A DNA stretch of 34,980 nt, taken from NCBI GenBank assembly GCA_005116885.1, contig SWDP01000036.1, positions 1 through 34,980 of the forward strand. The letters are read 5' to 3'. This DNA comes from Nitrospira sp. GTDB taxonomy: Bacteria; Nitrospirota; Nitrospiria; Nitrospirales; Nitrospiraceae. The notes under the pieces were generated by a model that did no database searches, was not told where the DNA came from, and worked only from the letters and a program-made list of their open reading frames with translations. Shown here piece after piece: positions 26,209 through 32,589 of this stretch; position 1 is the first letter of the stretch, and each line of letters starts with the position of its first letter. The translations under genes and the position numbers were made by a program.

Positions 26209-26481
26209 ATGATTAAGAAAACCCGACAGTCGGCGATAGCTGAGAAAGATTCGTTCCTGGCGCCGTCGAGTTCTTTGCTGGATAATCACTTCGATGAAAT
26301 TCTGGAGACGACCGAGGAGATTGCAGGGCTTGTGGCAATCTTGAAAACCCTCTCACCCACGGATGCCAAGCGAGACGAGTACGAAGGGCGGCTCTATGTG
26401 GCCCTCACACACCTGGACCACCACGTAAAGCCTGCCATCAAGGAATGGGATCGAGTTGTGGATCGGATGCCGGAAGATTGA
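26209..26481 (+). CDS. Small hypothetical protein, helical
   Basis: I do not recognise this 90-residue protein. After about 20 polar residues it is mostly helical by composition: SLLDNHFDEILETTEEIAGL, then LKTLSPTDAKRDEYEGRLYV, and LTHLDHHVKPAIKEWDRVVD. His-His-containing LDHHVKP is notable, but a metal site is only a guess. There is no signal peptide or membrane segment. ATG 26209 follows AGGAAAG. It stands between repeat B and a toxin-antitoxin pair, with no operon partner. Confidence 0.65.
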   Translation: MIKKTRQSAIAEKDSFLAPSSSLLDNHFDEILETTEEIAGLVAILKTLSPTDAKRDEYEGRLYVALTHLDHHVKPAIKEWDRVVDRMPED

Positions 26482-26608
26482 ATTGTTGCAGCCTGGCCAG
26501 TGCGCAAATATCACTCCTCTTGTCGGTATCCTGCACCACTCATTCAAATCTCTCCATCCCACGGCCCGCATTATTCACCTTCCCGCTTGCTCTGATACTG
26601 ATCCTGCC

Positions 26609-26637
26609 TTCCATTTCTGCCTGAGACACGATACAGT
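26609..26637 (+). promoter_or_regulatory. Possible promoter of the ParD/ParE-type pair, giving a leaderless mRNA
   Basis: TTCCAT (26609-26614), a 17-bp spacer and TACAGT (26632-26637). The antitoxin ATG is only 6 bases past the -10, so transcription would start at or next to the A of the start codon. No ribosome site is visible. The -35 is a poor match. Confidence 0.4.
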
Positions 26638-26643
26638 AGGCCT

Positions 26644-26883
26644 ATGGCTCCATCCACACAGCAACTACTCAAAGATGCGCTGCAGCTACCGGATCAACAA
26701 CGTGCGGAATTAGTCGTTGAGTTACTCGATAGTCTGCCATCAGCGGAACCGGGTCAAGAACGCAGTGATGCCCAATGGCTCACGGAAATTGAGCGCCGGG
26801 CACGAGCAGCACAGGCCGGATCAGCAAGCGTATCGTGGGAAGAGGCTCGCAAGCAGGTGCTCGATCGCCTGCCCAAGCGGTGA
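26644..26883 (+). CDS. Antitoxin of a ParD/CHP02574-type addiction module
   Basis: A 79-residue protein. LLKDALQLPDQQRAELVVEL, with LDSLP following, is the common pattern of the addiction-module component family TIGR02574. The C-terminal half SVSWEEARKQVLDRL is the segment thought to wrap the toxin. It lacks a recognisable N-terminal DNA-binding fold beyond the helix pair. The toxin start GTG overlaps its stop by 4 bp (GTGA), which fits coupled translation of a type II pair. Confidence 0.83.
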   Translation: MAPSTQQLLKDALQLPDQQRAELVVELLDSLPSAEPGQERSDAQWLTEIERRARAAQAGSASVSWEEARKQVLDRLPKR

Positions 26884-27197
26884 AACCAGTCGGCCTCTCA
26901 CCTGAGGCTGTTCTGGAGTTGATTGAAGCCGCCGCCTGGTACGAAACCCGCCAACCTGGGCTGGCAATCAGATTCCTTCAAGAAATTGATCAAGCACAAC
27001 AGGCGATACAATCCCGTCCCAAGTCATTTCTCCAACTGGCGAATATGGCCATTGATCTAGAGGTTCGACGGGCCCTACTCCCCCGATTCCCCTACGCACT
27101 CGTGTTTCTTGAACTCCAGACAGAAATTCGAGTGCTCGCGGTCGCCCATGCCAAACGCCACCCGGACTATTGGCTGAACCGCCTGCAAGCCACCTGA
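26880..27197 (+). CDS. RelE/ParE-superfamily toxin
   Basis: A 105-residue protein started at GTG 26880, overlapping the antitoxin stop; a longer frame to 26,835 lies wholly in the antitoxin. LSPEAVLELIEAAAWYE gives the first helices, FLQEIDQAQQAIQSRP the hairpin helix, and RRALLPRFPYALVF and IRVLAVAHAKRHPDYW the C-terminal sheet. This is the ParE/RelE fold; the AHAKRHPDYW ending is typical of ParE-like toxins. It may poison gyrase or cleave mRNA; the sequence does not decide. The gene is intact. Confidence 0.87.
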   Translation: MKPVGLSPEAVLELIEAAAWYETRQPGLAIRFLQEIDQAQQAIQSRPKSFLQLANMAIDLEVRRALLPRFPYALVFLELQTEIRVLAVAHAKRHPDYWLNRLQAT

Positions 27198-27204
27198 GAC
27201 TCAC

Positions 27205-27327
27205 GAGCAATTTCTGGCCAACAAGAAGAGATATCCTGCAGATTTTCCAGTTCAGCTTTGACCTGAAGAGGTCGGACATTTGAGGTCACAATTTGTGACC
27301 TTGAAAACTGGGCCAGGAGGAAAGCGC
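27205..27327 (+). pseudogene. Remnant of an ORF6N-domain (KilA-type) DNA-binding protein
   Basis: One frame, interrupted by TGA at 27259-27261, reads KKRYPADFPVQL, stop, PEEVGHLRSQFVTLKTG. This matches the ORF6N pattern of RFPxDFxFQLTxEExxxLRSQFVT. The match ends at about 27,327, just before structured repeat copy 2, and the expected AFTEQGVAML continuation is absent. It is a short decayed fragment with no start codon of its own. The assignment is from memory of the family pattern. Confidence 0.5.
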
Positions 27328-27344
27328 TATCGCATCTTTTCTAA

Positions 27345-27426
27345 GGCCAGGTGCCCTCCTTGCTCGCAGAACGCGCGGCCTAGGAAGGCCCTCGTTCGAT
27401 GCGCGCAGTCGAGGGCAACCTTGGCC
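27345..27426. repeat. Family-2 structured repeat, copy 2
   Basis: Arms GGCCAGGTGCCCTC (27345-27358) and GAGGGCAACCTTGGCC (27411-27426) pair with two single-base bulges. The enclosed centre is again exactly 52 bases, with the 47-base core at 27361-27407. The inner stem here is GGCCT/AGGCC instead of GGCTT/AAGCC in copy 1, a change on both sides that keeps pairing. Confidence 0.8.
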
Positions 27427-27466
27427 ACTCCCCTCCAAATACAATGGGATGGGAAAGAAAAAGAGC

Positions 27467-27550
27467 GGCCTGGCGATTCCCTGTGCTCGCGCAACGCGCG
27501 GTCGAAGACTCCCCTCGTTGAACGCGCGCACGCAGGAAAACCGCCAGGCC
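27467..27550. repeat. Family-2 structured repeat, copy 3
   Basis: Arms starting GGCCTGGCG (27467-27475) and ending CGCCAGGCC (27542-27550) pair, with a weaker inner continuation to CTG/CAG. The core 27484-27530 is 47 bases, as in the other two copies. It lies 40 bp past copy 2 and about 94 bp from the end of the LAGLIDADG gene. Confidence 0.8.
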
Positions 27551-27643
27551 GGCCCTGAAAAGCAGAATGTCCCCATTTTATTGCCCCGTCAATCGCTGTC
27601 TTTCGGATGAATACCATGAGTACAACGTAACTCGTGTCATGGC

Positions 27644-28783
27644 TCAGTCCTCCTCTTTGCTCACGACCTCCCGCGGAGACTTGTTATGCGTATAATTTTT
27701 TAGCTCATTTAACAGTGCGGCATCGGCCTCTCGAACTTTCTGCGTGGTTTTGCTATCGAAGCAATCGGCAATTGCCTTAAAGCGGTCGTGTTTCCGCGTA
27801 AGATAAATGCTCGCTTCAACTCCGTCATAGAGCAAATGATAAAGTTTGACACAGGGTAGCCCAGTATAGCGAAAGTAATACGAAGGGTTCTTGCTGCGCG
27901 TTGATTTATGGATGGTCCTTCCAGGTAATCCAAGATCCACTAAATGGCGCATGAGGTGTTCAATGAAATCCCTGGAGCCACTCACAAAACTCGCGCAAGG
28001 CTTGCGCGTGTTGTTGCCCTCCCAATAAACCGAGCCATCCCCGTCCCAGCAGCCTCGAATGAAATGTCTCAAAAACTCCGGCGGAATTTCAGGAAACTGT
28101 AGCGTGATACTTTTGCTTGGCGTGAGTCCCAATCGTAGGAGGTCGGCGTATATCTCCGCGTTGTCAATGCGGAAGTGATACAGCGCACCCGCTATTCCTC
28201 TTTTTGCTGAGAACCCTAACCTCGCATTGCTATTTAGGAGGGCTATGACCTTCTCTAGAAGTTCAGGTTCCTTCTGACCTACAGTGACACGAAACTTGAT
28301 GGGGCCAATCGGTTTAACGAGACATCCATCCGTATAGATGACACCAAGCACATAGGCCATCGCAAACGTCCACGACTTGAAAAACGACTCATTGACATGC
28401 CGTCTCTCGTGACTGATTGCTTTGCCAGGGGAATAAACGTTGGAACTGTACGAAATCTTACCCTGCTCCAGGGCAAGATTCCTCGCTTCGGTCAGCGTCC
28501 TGCGCACAATCTTATGTTGCACCAGGAGTTTGTGGATGTATTGACGAGTGCAGTTGAATTGACGTGCTATGTCGTTGAGTGATAGGCCGGATTTGTACTT
28601 CTGCTCTAAATCTTCTTTAGTAATAGAAATTGAGAGATGGCGTCCTACTCTCCGCGTGACGTGCGACTTGTGCCGCTTCTCCGCAGCAGCATCGTAACAG
28701 GATGCGCAGAGTCCTCTGGCTTTGTGATTATGTTCCTGGGTACCACAGGACTTACATCTATTGTGGCCTTTTGCCCAGCTCAT
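27644..28783 (-). CDS. Free-standing LAGLIDADG-type homing endonuclease-like protein with zinc finger and HTH
   Basis: A 379-residue protein (ATG 28783; a GTG 3 bp upstream is possible). Residues about 10-29 hold two CxxC pairs (CKSC and CASC), a treble-clef-type zinc finger. SLNDIARQFNCTRQYIHKLL (about 68-87) is a helix-turn-helix. Two LAGLIDADG-like helices follow, AYVLGVIYTDG (about 143-153) and HFIRGCWDGDG (about 240-250), each ending in the acidic residue that binds the metal. Both acidic positions are kept, so it may be active. No intron or intein surrounds it. It could be a homing endonuclease that moves itself, or a host-adopted regulator of the WhiA kind. It sits among repeats. Confidence 0.83.
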   Translation of the reverse strand: MSWAKGHNRCKSCGTQEHNHKARGLCASCYDAAAEKRHKSHVTRRVGRHLSISITKEDLEQKYKSGLSLNDIARQFNCTRQYIHKLLVQHKIVRRTLTEARNLALEQGKISYSSNVYSPGKAISHERRHVNESFFKSWTFAMAYVLGVIYTDGCLVKPIGPIKFRVTVGQKEPELLEKVIALLNSNARLGFSAKRGIAGALYHFRIDNAEIYADLLRLGLTPSKSITLQFPEIPPEFLRHFIRGCWDGDGSVYWEGNNTRKPCASFVSGSRDFIEHLMRHLVDLGLPGRTIHKSTRSKNPSYYFRYTGLPCVKLYHLLYDGVEASIYLTRKHDRFKAIADCFDSKTTQKVREADAALLNELKNYTHNKSPREVVSKEED

Positions 28784-28879
28784 CACTGCCTAAGTTCAGT
28801 GGTACGTGGCAACACAATGCATAGGGAAGCAACAGAATGGACGAATCGAGAAGGGCATGGGAGTCTCGCAACGAGGCCG

Positions 28880-28909
28880 ATTGTAGGCTGCGCGGCGATG
28901 GATTCGCAA
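28880..28909 (-). promoter_or_regulatory. Possible promoter of the LAGLIDADG gene
   Basis: On the minus strand TTGCGA (28909-28904), an 18-bp spacer and TACAAT (28885-28880), giving a leader of about 90 bases to ATG 28783. Nothing else is recognised in the gap 28,784-29,008 apart from a short CAGCCCT/AGGGCTG inverted repeat. Confidence 0.45.
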
Positions 28910-29008
28910 CAGTGAGGCGGAGTAGGCTACCAGTCAAGACAGCCCTTGACCGTGAAGGGAGGGCTGAATTCTCTGACGAAGCCGTGCGGTCGATAGAAGG
29001 GAAGAGTG

Positions 29009-29815
29009 ATGACTGAACCAGCGATGCCTACATTCGACGAAAACGGATTTCTTTCCGGTCGAATTGACTCCTGGATTGACTCACATCGGGCAGCACATAA
29101 AGATATTATTGATCGTGCTCAGGAACTTAATCGAGACTGTCACAGCTTTCTTGATGGTCGTGCCGTCGATTTAGGAAACGGAAAGCAGATAGCAACCTCC
29201 CTCTTGTTCGCCAGATCCCTTGAACTGTATCAGTCCATCATTGTGGTATCTGAGCGTGGCATGGCAGCGGCAACACGAATTCTGCTTAGAGCGTTCATCG
29301 AAGCAAATTTCCATTTCTTTGCCCTTCAGAGAGATCCAACATACTTAGAAGACTATTTAGATCAATTTCTTATTCAGAAGCGGAAGCTACTTCAGCGGAT
29401 TCGCCTATCGAAGTCTTCTCCGATGGAGAGCTTGCGGCAGGCTGCCACCGATCAATTGTTTCAGGAAACCGAGAAGGCCATCACAAACGCAAAAGCACGG
29501 ACCATTTCAACAGAGGAGGTGGCAAAACGTGCTCAGATGCACGATACCTACCTCACTGCTTATGCAGTTCTTAGTCATGCTGTGCATACTGGTGTTTCAG
29601 ACATCGATCACTATATTCGTATCAACCATGCCACCAATGAAACCGAGGGATTCAAATACGGGCCATCAGAAGTAGAGTCCGTTCGAGCGATTTGCCTCAG
29701 CGGCATGACGTTGGCAGAAGCTCTAGAAATAGTCTCTCGGGATTGTGGCGAGAATCGCGCGGCGTTGTGTGCGGCACATAAGGAAGCATTTCAATCCTTC
29801 TTAGAAAAGGCATGA
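29009..29815 (+). CDS. DUF5677-like protein of unknown function
   Basis: A 268-residue soluble, largely helical protein. SLLFARSLELYQSIIVVSERG and MAAATRILLRAFIEANFHFF (about 67-106) resemble the conserved helices of the DUF5677 family, whose members often occur near mobile or defence genes; no function is established. AYAVLSHAVHTGVSDI near 190 has a His pair in a helix, also typical of the family. ATG 29009 is preceded by GGGAAGAG; GTG 29006 is possible. It has no visible promoter of high quality and no cotranscribed partner. No truncation is apparent. Confidence 0.65.
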   Translation: MTEPAMPTFDENGFLSGRIDSWIDSHRAAHKDIIDRAQELNRDCHSFLDGRAVDLGNGKQIATSLLFARSLELYQSIIVVSERGMAAATRILLRAFIEANFHFFALQRDPTYLEDYLDQFLIQKRKLLQRIRLSKSSPMESLRQAATDQLFQETEKAITNAKARTISTEEVAKRAQMHDTYLTAYAVLSHAVHTGVSDIDHYIRINHATNETEGFKYGPSEVESVRAICLSGMTLAEALEIVSRDCGENRAALCAAHKEAFQSFLEKA

Positions 29816-29854
29816 GGGACAAACAAAATGGTCGGGAATCTTTCCAATCGCTCT

Positions 29855-29919
29855 ATTTGAAGACTTCTCCGACAACCCTCCTTTGCGCGACGGGACTGAA
29901 CTGCTCATACCATCCACAC
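29855..29919. repeat. Direct repeat, left copy, flanking the second toxin-antitoxin pair
   Basis: 65 bp matching 30,858-30,922 at 54 of 65 positions by my count, in the same orientation. It is followed by a C-rich stretch of short degenerate units such as CGCCTTACCCCTCA (29,926-29,980), and a similar stretch follows the right copy. Confidence 0.72.
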
Positions 29920-30002
29920 CCCTTACGCCTTACCCCTCAGGCATCTCGCGCCTCACCACTTACCCTTTACCCCTCACTACTTGCAGCGCACAGCAATCCT
30001 GG

Positions 30003-30480
30003 CTATCGATACACTTCGTCGTGGCTTCCGATATCGAACGGGACAATTTCCTTCTTGGTGACACGAAATGTCAGGGTGAGGCCGTAGGCATGGGTGACAC
30101 TCACGGCATGAAGCCCTTCTAGCAGGCTGCGGAAAAACTCAGTTTCTGCTCAAACTTCGCTGTGACCTTGCGAGTAATGATGTTGCAAGAACGGATTCCA
30201 GGATGCTCAAAATGGCCGTCCAGCGCGGCCGAAGCGAGCGAAGAGGCGAGGCCTACGCTTCGGTACATTGAGCTTCTGAGCGATGCGAGAACAAAGCTGG
30301 CGGACTTTTTCAGCATCCTGCTAGTTCTCCGTTGAGCGAATGCAATCGAAGGGACGAGAGAAAGGGGTTGGCTTCGAGATGTCTCAGCGCCTTGGCGAGG
30401 GGCTTTTTGAGTTCCGGGTGGGCTCGCGTAACCTTGACGACGCGCCGATCAAAATGGCCGGTCGTCAGCAGCACATACAT
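30003..30480 (-). pseudogene. RelE-type toxin gene split by a 198-bp insertion
   Basis: The 5' part (30480-30321) begins MYVLLTTGHFDRRVVKVTR, with HPELKKPLAKALRHLEANP after it, and the 3' part (30118-30003) encodes LHAVSVTHAYGLTLTFRV and ends IGSHDEVYR. These are the two halves of a RelE/YafQ-like mRNA interferase. Between them is a 198-bp element flanked by CTAG on both sides. Removing the element and one CTAG joins the halves in frame into 91 codons plus stop (160 + 116 bases). As it stands the frame stops within the element after ELAGC. The ATG overlaps the antitoxin stop as TGATG. The toxin is therefore probably inactive. Confidence 0.85.
30123..30320. mobile_element. MITE-like non-autonomous element with CTAG target duplication (family-1, copy C)
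   Basis: The 198-bp element is bounded by CAGGCTGCGGAAAAACTC and, read inward from the other side, CAGGATGCTGAAAAAGTC, which match at 15 of 18 positions as terminal inverted repeats. CTAG is present at 30119-30122 and 30321-30324. It has no coding capacity. The part 30199-30320 is the family-1 unit also seen at 24,651-24,777. A CTAG duplication fits the YTAR target known for the IS5 group, but the source transposase is not in the window. Confidence 0.82.
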
Positions 30481-30767
30481 CAGGCATCGAGACCCAGTTC
30501 GCCGATCAACGTCTGCGCCGTCACACGGCGCACTCGCCCTGCTTTCACATCTTTCAACGACCGGCGAATTCGTGAGATATACGACCGGCGATAGCGATCA
30601 GATAACTCGCGGAACTGATCTTCAGCCATGATCACATAGACCGGTTCGTTGTCCTTGAGGACATGCACTGGCCCACGTTTCAGGGCCTTGTCCACCGCTG
30701 AAAACCCGCGACGTCTGATCTCAGTGGCCGGTATGGTTCTTCGTGCTGCTGCGCTCGTGGTTCGCAT
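30480..30767 (-). CDS. Antitoxin of the disrupted toxin-antitoxin pair (Phd/YefM-like)
   Basis: A 95-residue protein. TIPATEIRRRGFSAVDKAL near the N-terminus and PVHVLKDNEPVYVIMAEDQF (about 33-52) show the strand-loop pattern of Phd/YefM-type antitoxins. The C-terminal KAGRVRRVTAQTLIGELG would bind the toxin. Its stop overlaps the toxin start by one base. The gene is intact although the toxin is not, so it may survive as an orphan regulator or as an anti-addiction factor against related toxins. Confidence 0.78.
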   Translation of the reverse strand: MRTTSAAARRTIPATEIRRRGFSAVDKALKRGPVHVLKDNEPVYVIMAEDQFRELSDRYRRSYISRIRRSLKDVKAGRVRRVTAQTLIGELGLDA

Positions 30768-30773
30768 GGACTT

Positions 30774-30802
30774 ACTCTATCCCAAGCCGTCCATCACAGC
30801 AA
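30774..30802 (-). promoter_or_regulatory. Probable promoter of the second antitoxin, leaderless arrangement
   Basis: On the minus strand TTGCTG (30802-30797), a 17-bp spacer and TAGAGT (30779-30774). The ATG at 30767 is 6 bases past the -10, the same geometry as at the other toxin-antitoxin pair. Confidence 0.5.
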
Positions 30803-30857
30803 GTCTCAAGACCAGAATGGGACAAACCAACGGGGTCGGGAGTCAGTTCAATTGCAC

Positions 30858-30922
30858 TATGTGAAGACTCGCCTGACAACCCTCCTTCGCGCAACGGGAC
30901 TAAACGGCTCAATCCATCCACA
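30858..30922. repeat. Direct repeat, right copy, flanking the second toxin-antitoxin pair
   Basis: Matches 29,855-29,919 in the same orientation, offset 1,003 bp. It shares GACAACCCTCCTT and ACGGGACT blocks and the CCATCCACA end. C-rich short units (about 30,946-30,968) follow here too. Confidence 0.72.
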
Positions 30923-31210
30923 GCACTAACCCGTCACACATCTCACGCCTTACCCCTAACGCCTCACTTTCACTGACATCAGTTTGACTTCTGACTATGA
31001 GAAGGCGCACGATGGCGTCCATTATTCATAAAATACAGAGGTGTATGGTGCCATTTTGCTAGTCTCGCCCAATCCAGCTATACAGAATCGTTCAAGAATC
31101 GAATCGCGCCCTCTCGGCAGACTTCGCCATGAGGACGTTATTGTTTGTGCAACAGTACCGACCATTGGGATGACGCCCAGTGTTTTAACCTCATCGAAAT
31201 GGAGATTGTG
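30923..31210. other. Intergenic stretch with no recognised gene
   Basis: Apart from the C-rich degenerate units near its left end I see no gene, RNA or repeat here. GC content is lower than in the neighbouring genes. It must hold the promoter of the small membrane protein gene, but no convincing hexamer pair stands out. Confidence 0.5.
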
Positions 31211-31435
31211 ATGAAACGATTAGCAGCCCTTTCCGCAGGACTGATCCTCGGATCGCCTACCCTCGCATTGGCAGCAGAACATAGTGCGGGATATCGGGGT
31301 GTCGGGCAACTCTACTTCTTCTTCATTGGCGCAATCTTGATCTATGGCGTCTATGATAGCTTCGGCAAGAAAGCAATGTATGTCATGGCGCCGATCATTA
31401 CGATCGGGCTCTATCTGATGTTGCCCCCGGAGTAG
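31211..31435 (+). CDS. Small membrane protein of unknown function
   Basis: Started at ATG 31211, which has GGAG 6 bases upstream, the product has 74 residues. MKRLAALSAGLILGSPTLALA is split here as MKRLAALSAGLILGS and PTLALAA, a signal peptide or first helix ending near AEHSAG. Two further hydrophobic helices follow: GQLYFFFIGAILIYGVYDSF and YVMAPIITIGLYLMLP. A longer frame to 31,145 adds only polar residues without homology to a signal. I do not recognise the family. It is monocistronic and ends 23 bp before a bidirectional terminator shared with top6A. Confidence 0.7.
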   Translation: MKRLAALSAGLILGSPTLALAAEHSAGYRGVGQLYFFFIGAILIYGVYDSFGKKAMYVMAPIITIGLYLMLPPE

Positions 31436-31458
31436 ATACCGAGATCAGGGTACGATGC

Positions 31459-31494
31459 AAAAGACTGGCTCGGCTTAGTCGAGCCAGTCTTTTT
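31459..31494. terminator. Bidirectional intrinsic terminator between the membrane protein gene and top6A
   Basis: A 14-bp perfect stem, AAAAGACTGGCTCG (31459-31472) with CGAGCCAGTCTTTT (31480-31493), and a 7-base loop. T-runs are present on both exits (five T on plus, four on minus). The right arm encodes the last residues of Top6A, and its stop codon sits in the loop. Confidence 0.88.
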
Positions 31495-32581
31495 CTTTGA
31501 GTTTCCGTGGAAGATATTTTTTGGTGAGGTACTGGAAGTCTTTGTTGGCAAGGGCGTCTAGTTCGTACTTGAGTCCGCTCGCGAGCATCCGCTTGATTTC
31601 AACCTGCCACGCCGGTTTCTGGAACCACTGATAGTTGAGGAGTTCCTTTGCGCGGGCGATGTCCTTCTCGTTCAATTTGATCCCGACGTTACGAGGAAGT
31701 TCGTATCGTTCAGGGTCGGCGCTGGACAGGCCGATGAACTTGGCTTTGGGAATCGCCATCCGCTGGCTCTCAAAGGCCAGATTAATTGAGCCTTGCTTCA
31801 CAACAGAATAGATATAGTACCCCCAGGGATCGTTATCGACCAGGACATAGACTGGAAGTGTATATTCCTCGTGTAGTCGCCTGGCCAAACGGCGCACCCC
31901 ACGAGGCGGTTGCCCATTGCCCGTCAAGAGTACACAGTTATATCGGCGCCAGAATTTATCTTCCGAGAGGCGATTCCACTGTGTACCTTTCTCGACCAAT
32001 AACACGAAGTCAGCCGTACAGCGGCGGATCTCCACATACTCCGGCTCGACAATCGACGGAACCGAGTACCCGCCTTTTCCCAGCTTGGCGCAATCCACAC
32101 GATCCCCGTCGTCACCGAGCACCAGCGGACCGACGACACTTCCTCCATTTTCTGCGCGTACATGCAACTCTTCACGCAGTGCCGTGAGCGACACTTCCAG
32201 ATCTTCGATAATCGGGTCCGATTCGTCCTGGGTGTCGAAGGTATTCTCGTGCGAGTCCTGAATGGTGTGTTTCGTCCGGTAATAAATCTCTCTGAGCGAC
32301 GTCGTCAACTCTGCACGCTGCAATTCGGAGAGGGCATCCGCGACCAACATCGTCTGCATGAACTTCTTGGCCATGCCGACATTGAAAAATGAACGGGCCT
32401 GTTTCTTCCCCCCCATTTCGAGCAAACCCTTGCGCGCATTAAAGGTCACGTTCGAGAGCGCGCGAATCGGGATGGCCATCGTCGGATCTTTTAAACGCTG
32501 CGCGGACGCGATCACCATATCGGCCAGCCCGACTAATTTTTTCTCAACAACCCCGTTCTTTGTGATTTTTGTTTTTGCCAT
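31475..32581 (-). CDS. top6A: DNA topoisomerase VI subunit A (Spo11-like)
   Basis: A 368-residue protein of the usual Top6A length. SLREIYYRTKH (95-105) is the winged-helix catalytic motif, with Tyr101 the likely nucleophile that forms the 5'-phosphotyrosyl link. The Toprim domain shows LLVEKGTQWNRL with Glu197 and VLVDNDPWGYYIY with Asp249 and Asp251, the metal-binding residues. Top6A works as an A2B2 tetramer with subunit B to relax supercoils and separate linked duplexes by double-strand passage. The gene starts 8 bp after the top6B stop. All catalytic residues are kept, so an active enzyme is expected. Confidence 0.94.
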   Translation of the reverse strand: MAKTKITKNGVVEKKLVGLADMVIASAQRLKDPTMAIPIRALSNVTFNARKGLLEMGGKKQARSFFNVGMAKKFMQTMLVADALSELQRAELTTSLREIYYRTKHTIQDSHENTFDTQDESDPIIEDLEVSLTALREELHVRAENGGSVVGPLVLGDDGDRVDCAKLGKGGYSVPSIVEPEYVEIRRCTADFVLLVEKGTQWNRLSEDKFWRRYNCVLLTGNGQPPRGVRRLARRLHEEYTLPVYVLVDNDPWGYYIYSVVKQGSINLAFESQRMAIPKAKFIGLSSADPERYELPRNVGIKLNEKDIARAKELLNYQWFQKPAWQVEIKRMLASGLKYELDALANKDFQYLTKKYLPRKLKEKDWLD

Positions 32582-32589
32582 GCGTCGTC

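Noticed and set aside
27283-27301. Near-perfect palindrome AGGTCACAATTTGTGACCT, looking like an operator
   Set aside because: It lies inside the ORF6N remnant, where it encodes RSQFVTL, a conserved stretch of that family. The symmetry is most simply explained by the coding sequence, and no promoter is next to it.
27345-27550. Two similar units in a row, considered as a CRISPR array
   Set aside because: Only two units with 47-base cores and long self-pairing arms, no constant spacer length pattern, and no cas genes nearby.
27280-27617. Open frames of about 92-96 codons on both strands around the two tandem structured repeats
   Set aside because: They are made by the GC-rich palindromic repeats, have no ribosome sites or family resemblance, and overlap each other on both strands.
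28930-28980. Small inverted repeat CAGCCCT/AGGGCTG before the DUF5677 gene as a riboswitch or attenuator
   Set aside because: Only a 7-bp stem with a short inner CCCTT/AAGGG stem; no conserved aptamer pattern or terminator follows.
29812-30122. Plus-strand frames of 79-91 codons after the DUF5677 gene
   Set aside because: They run through the direct repeat and C-rich units and are antisense to the 3' half of the split toxin; composition is unlike a real protein.
29855-30922. Integron-type cassette with attC sites around the toxin-antitoxin genes
   Set aside because: The repeats are direct but I could not place paired attC core sites with the expected GTTRRRY and RYYYAAC ends, and there is no integrase in the window. 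Only the repeats are reported.
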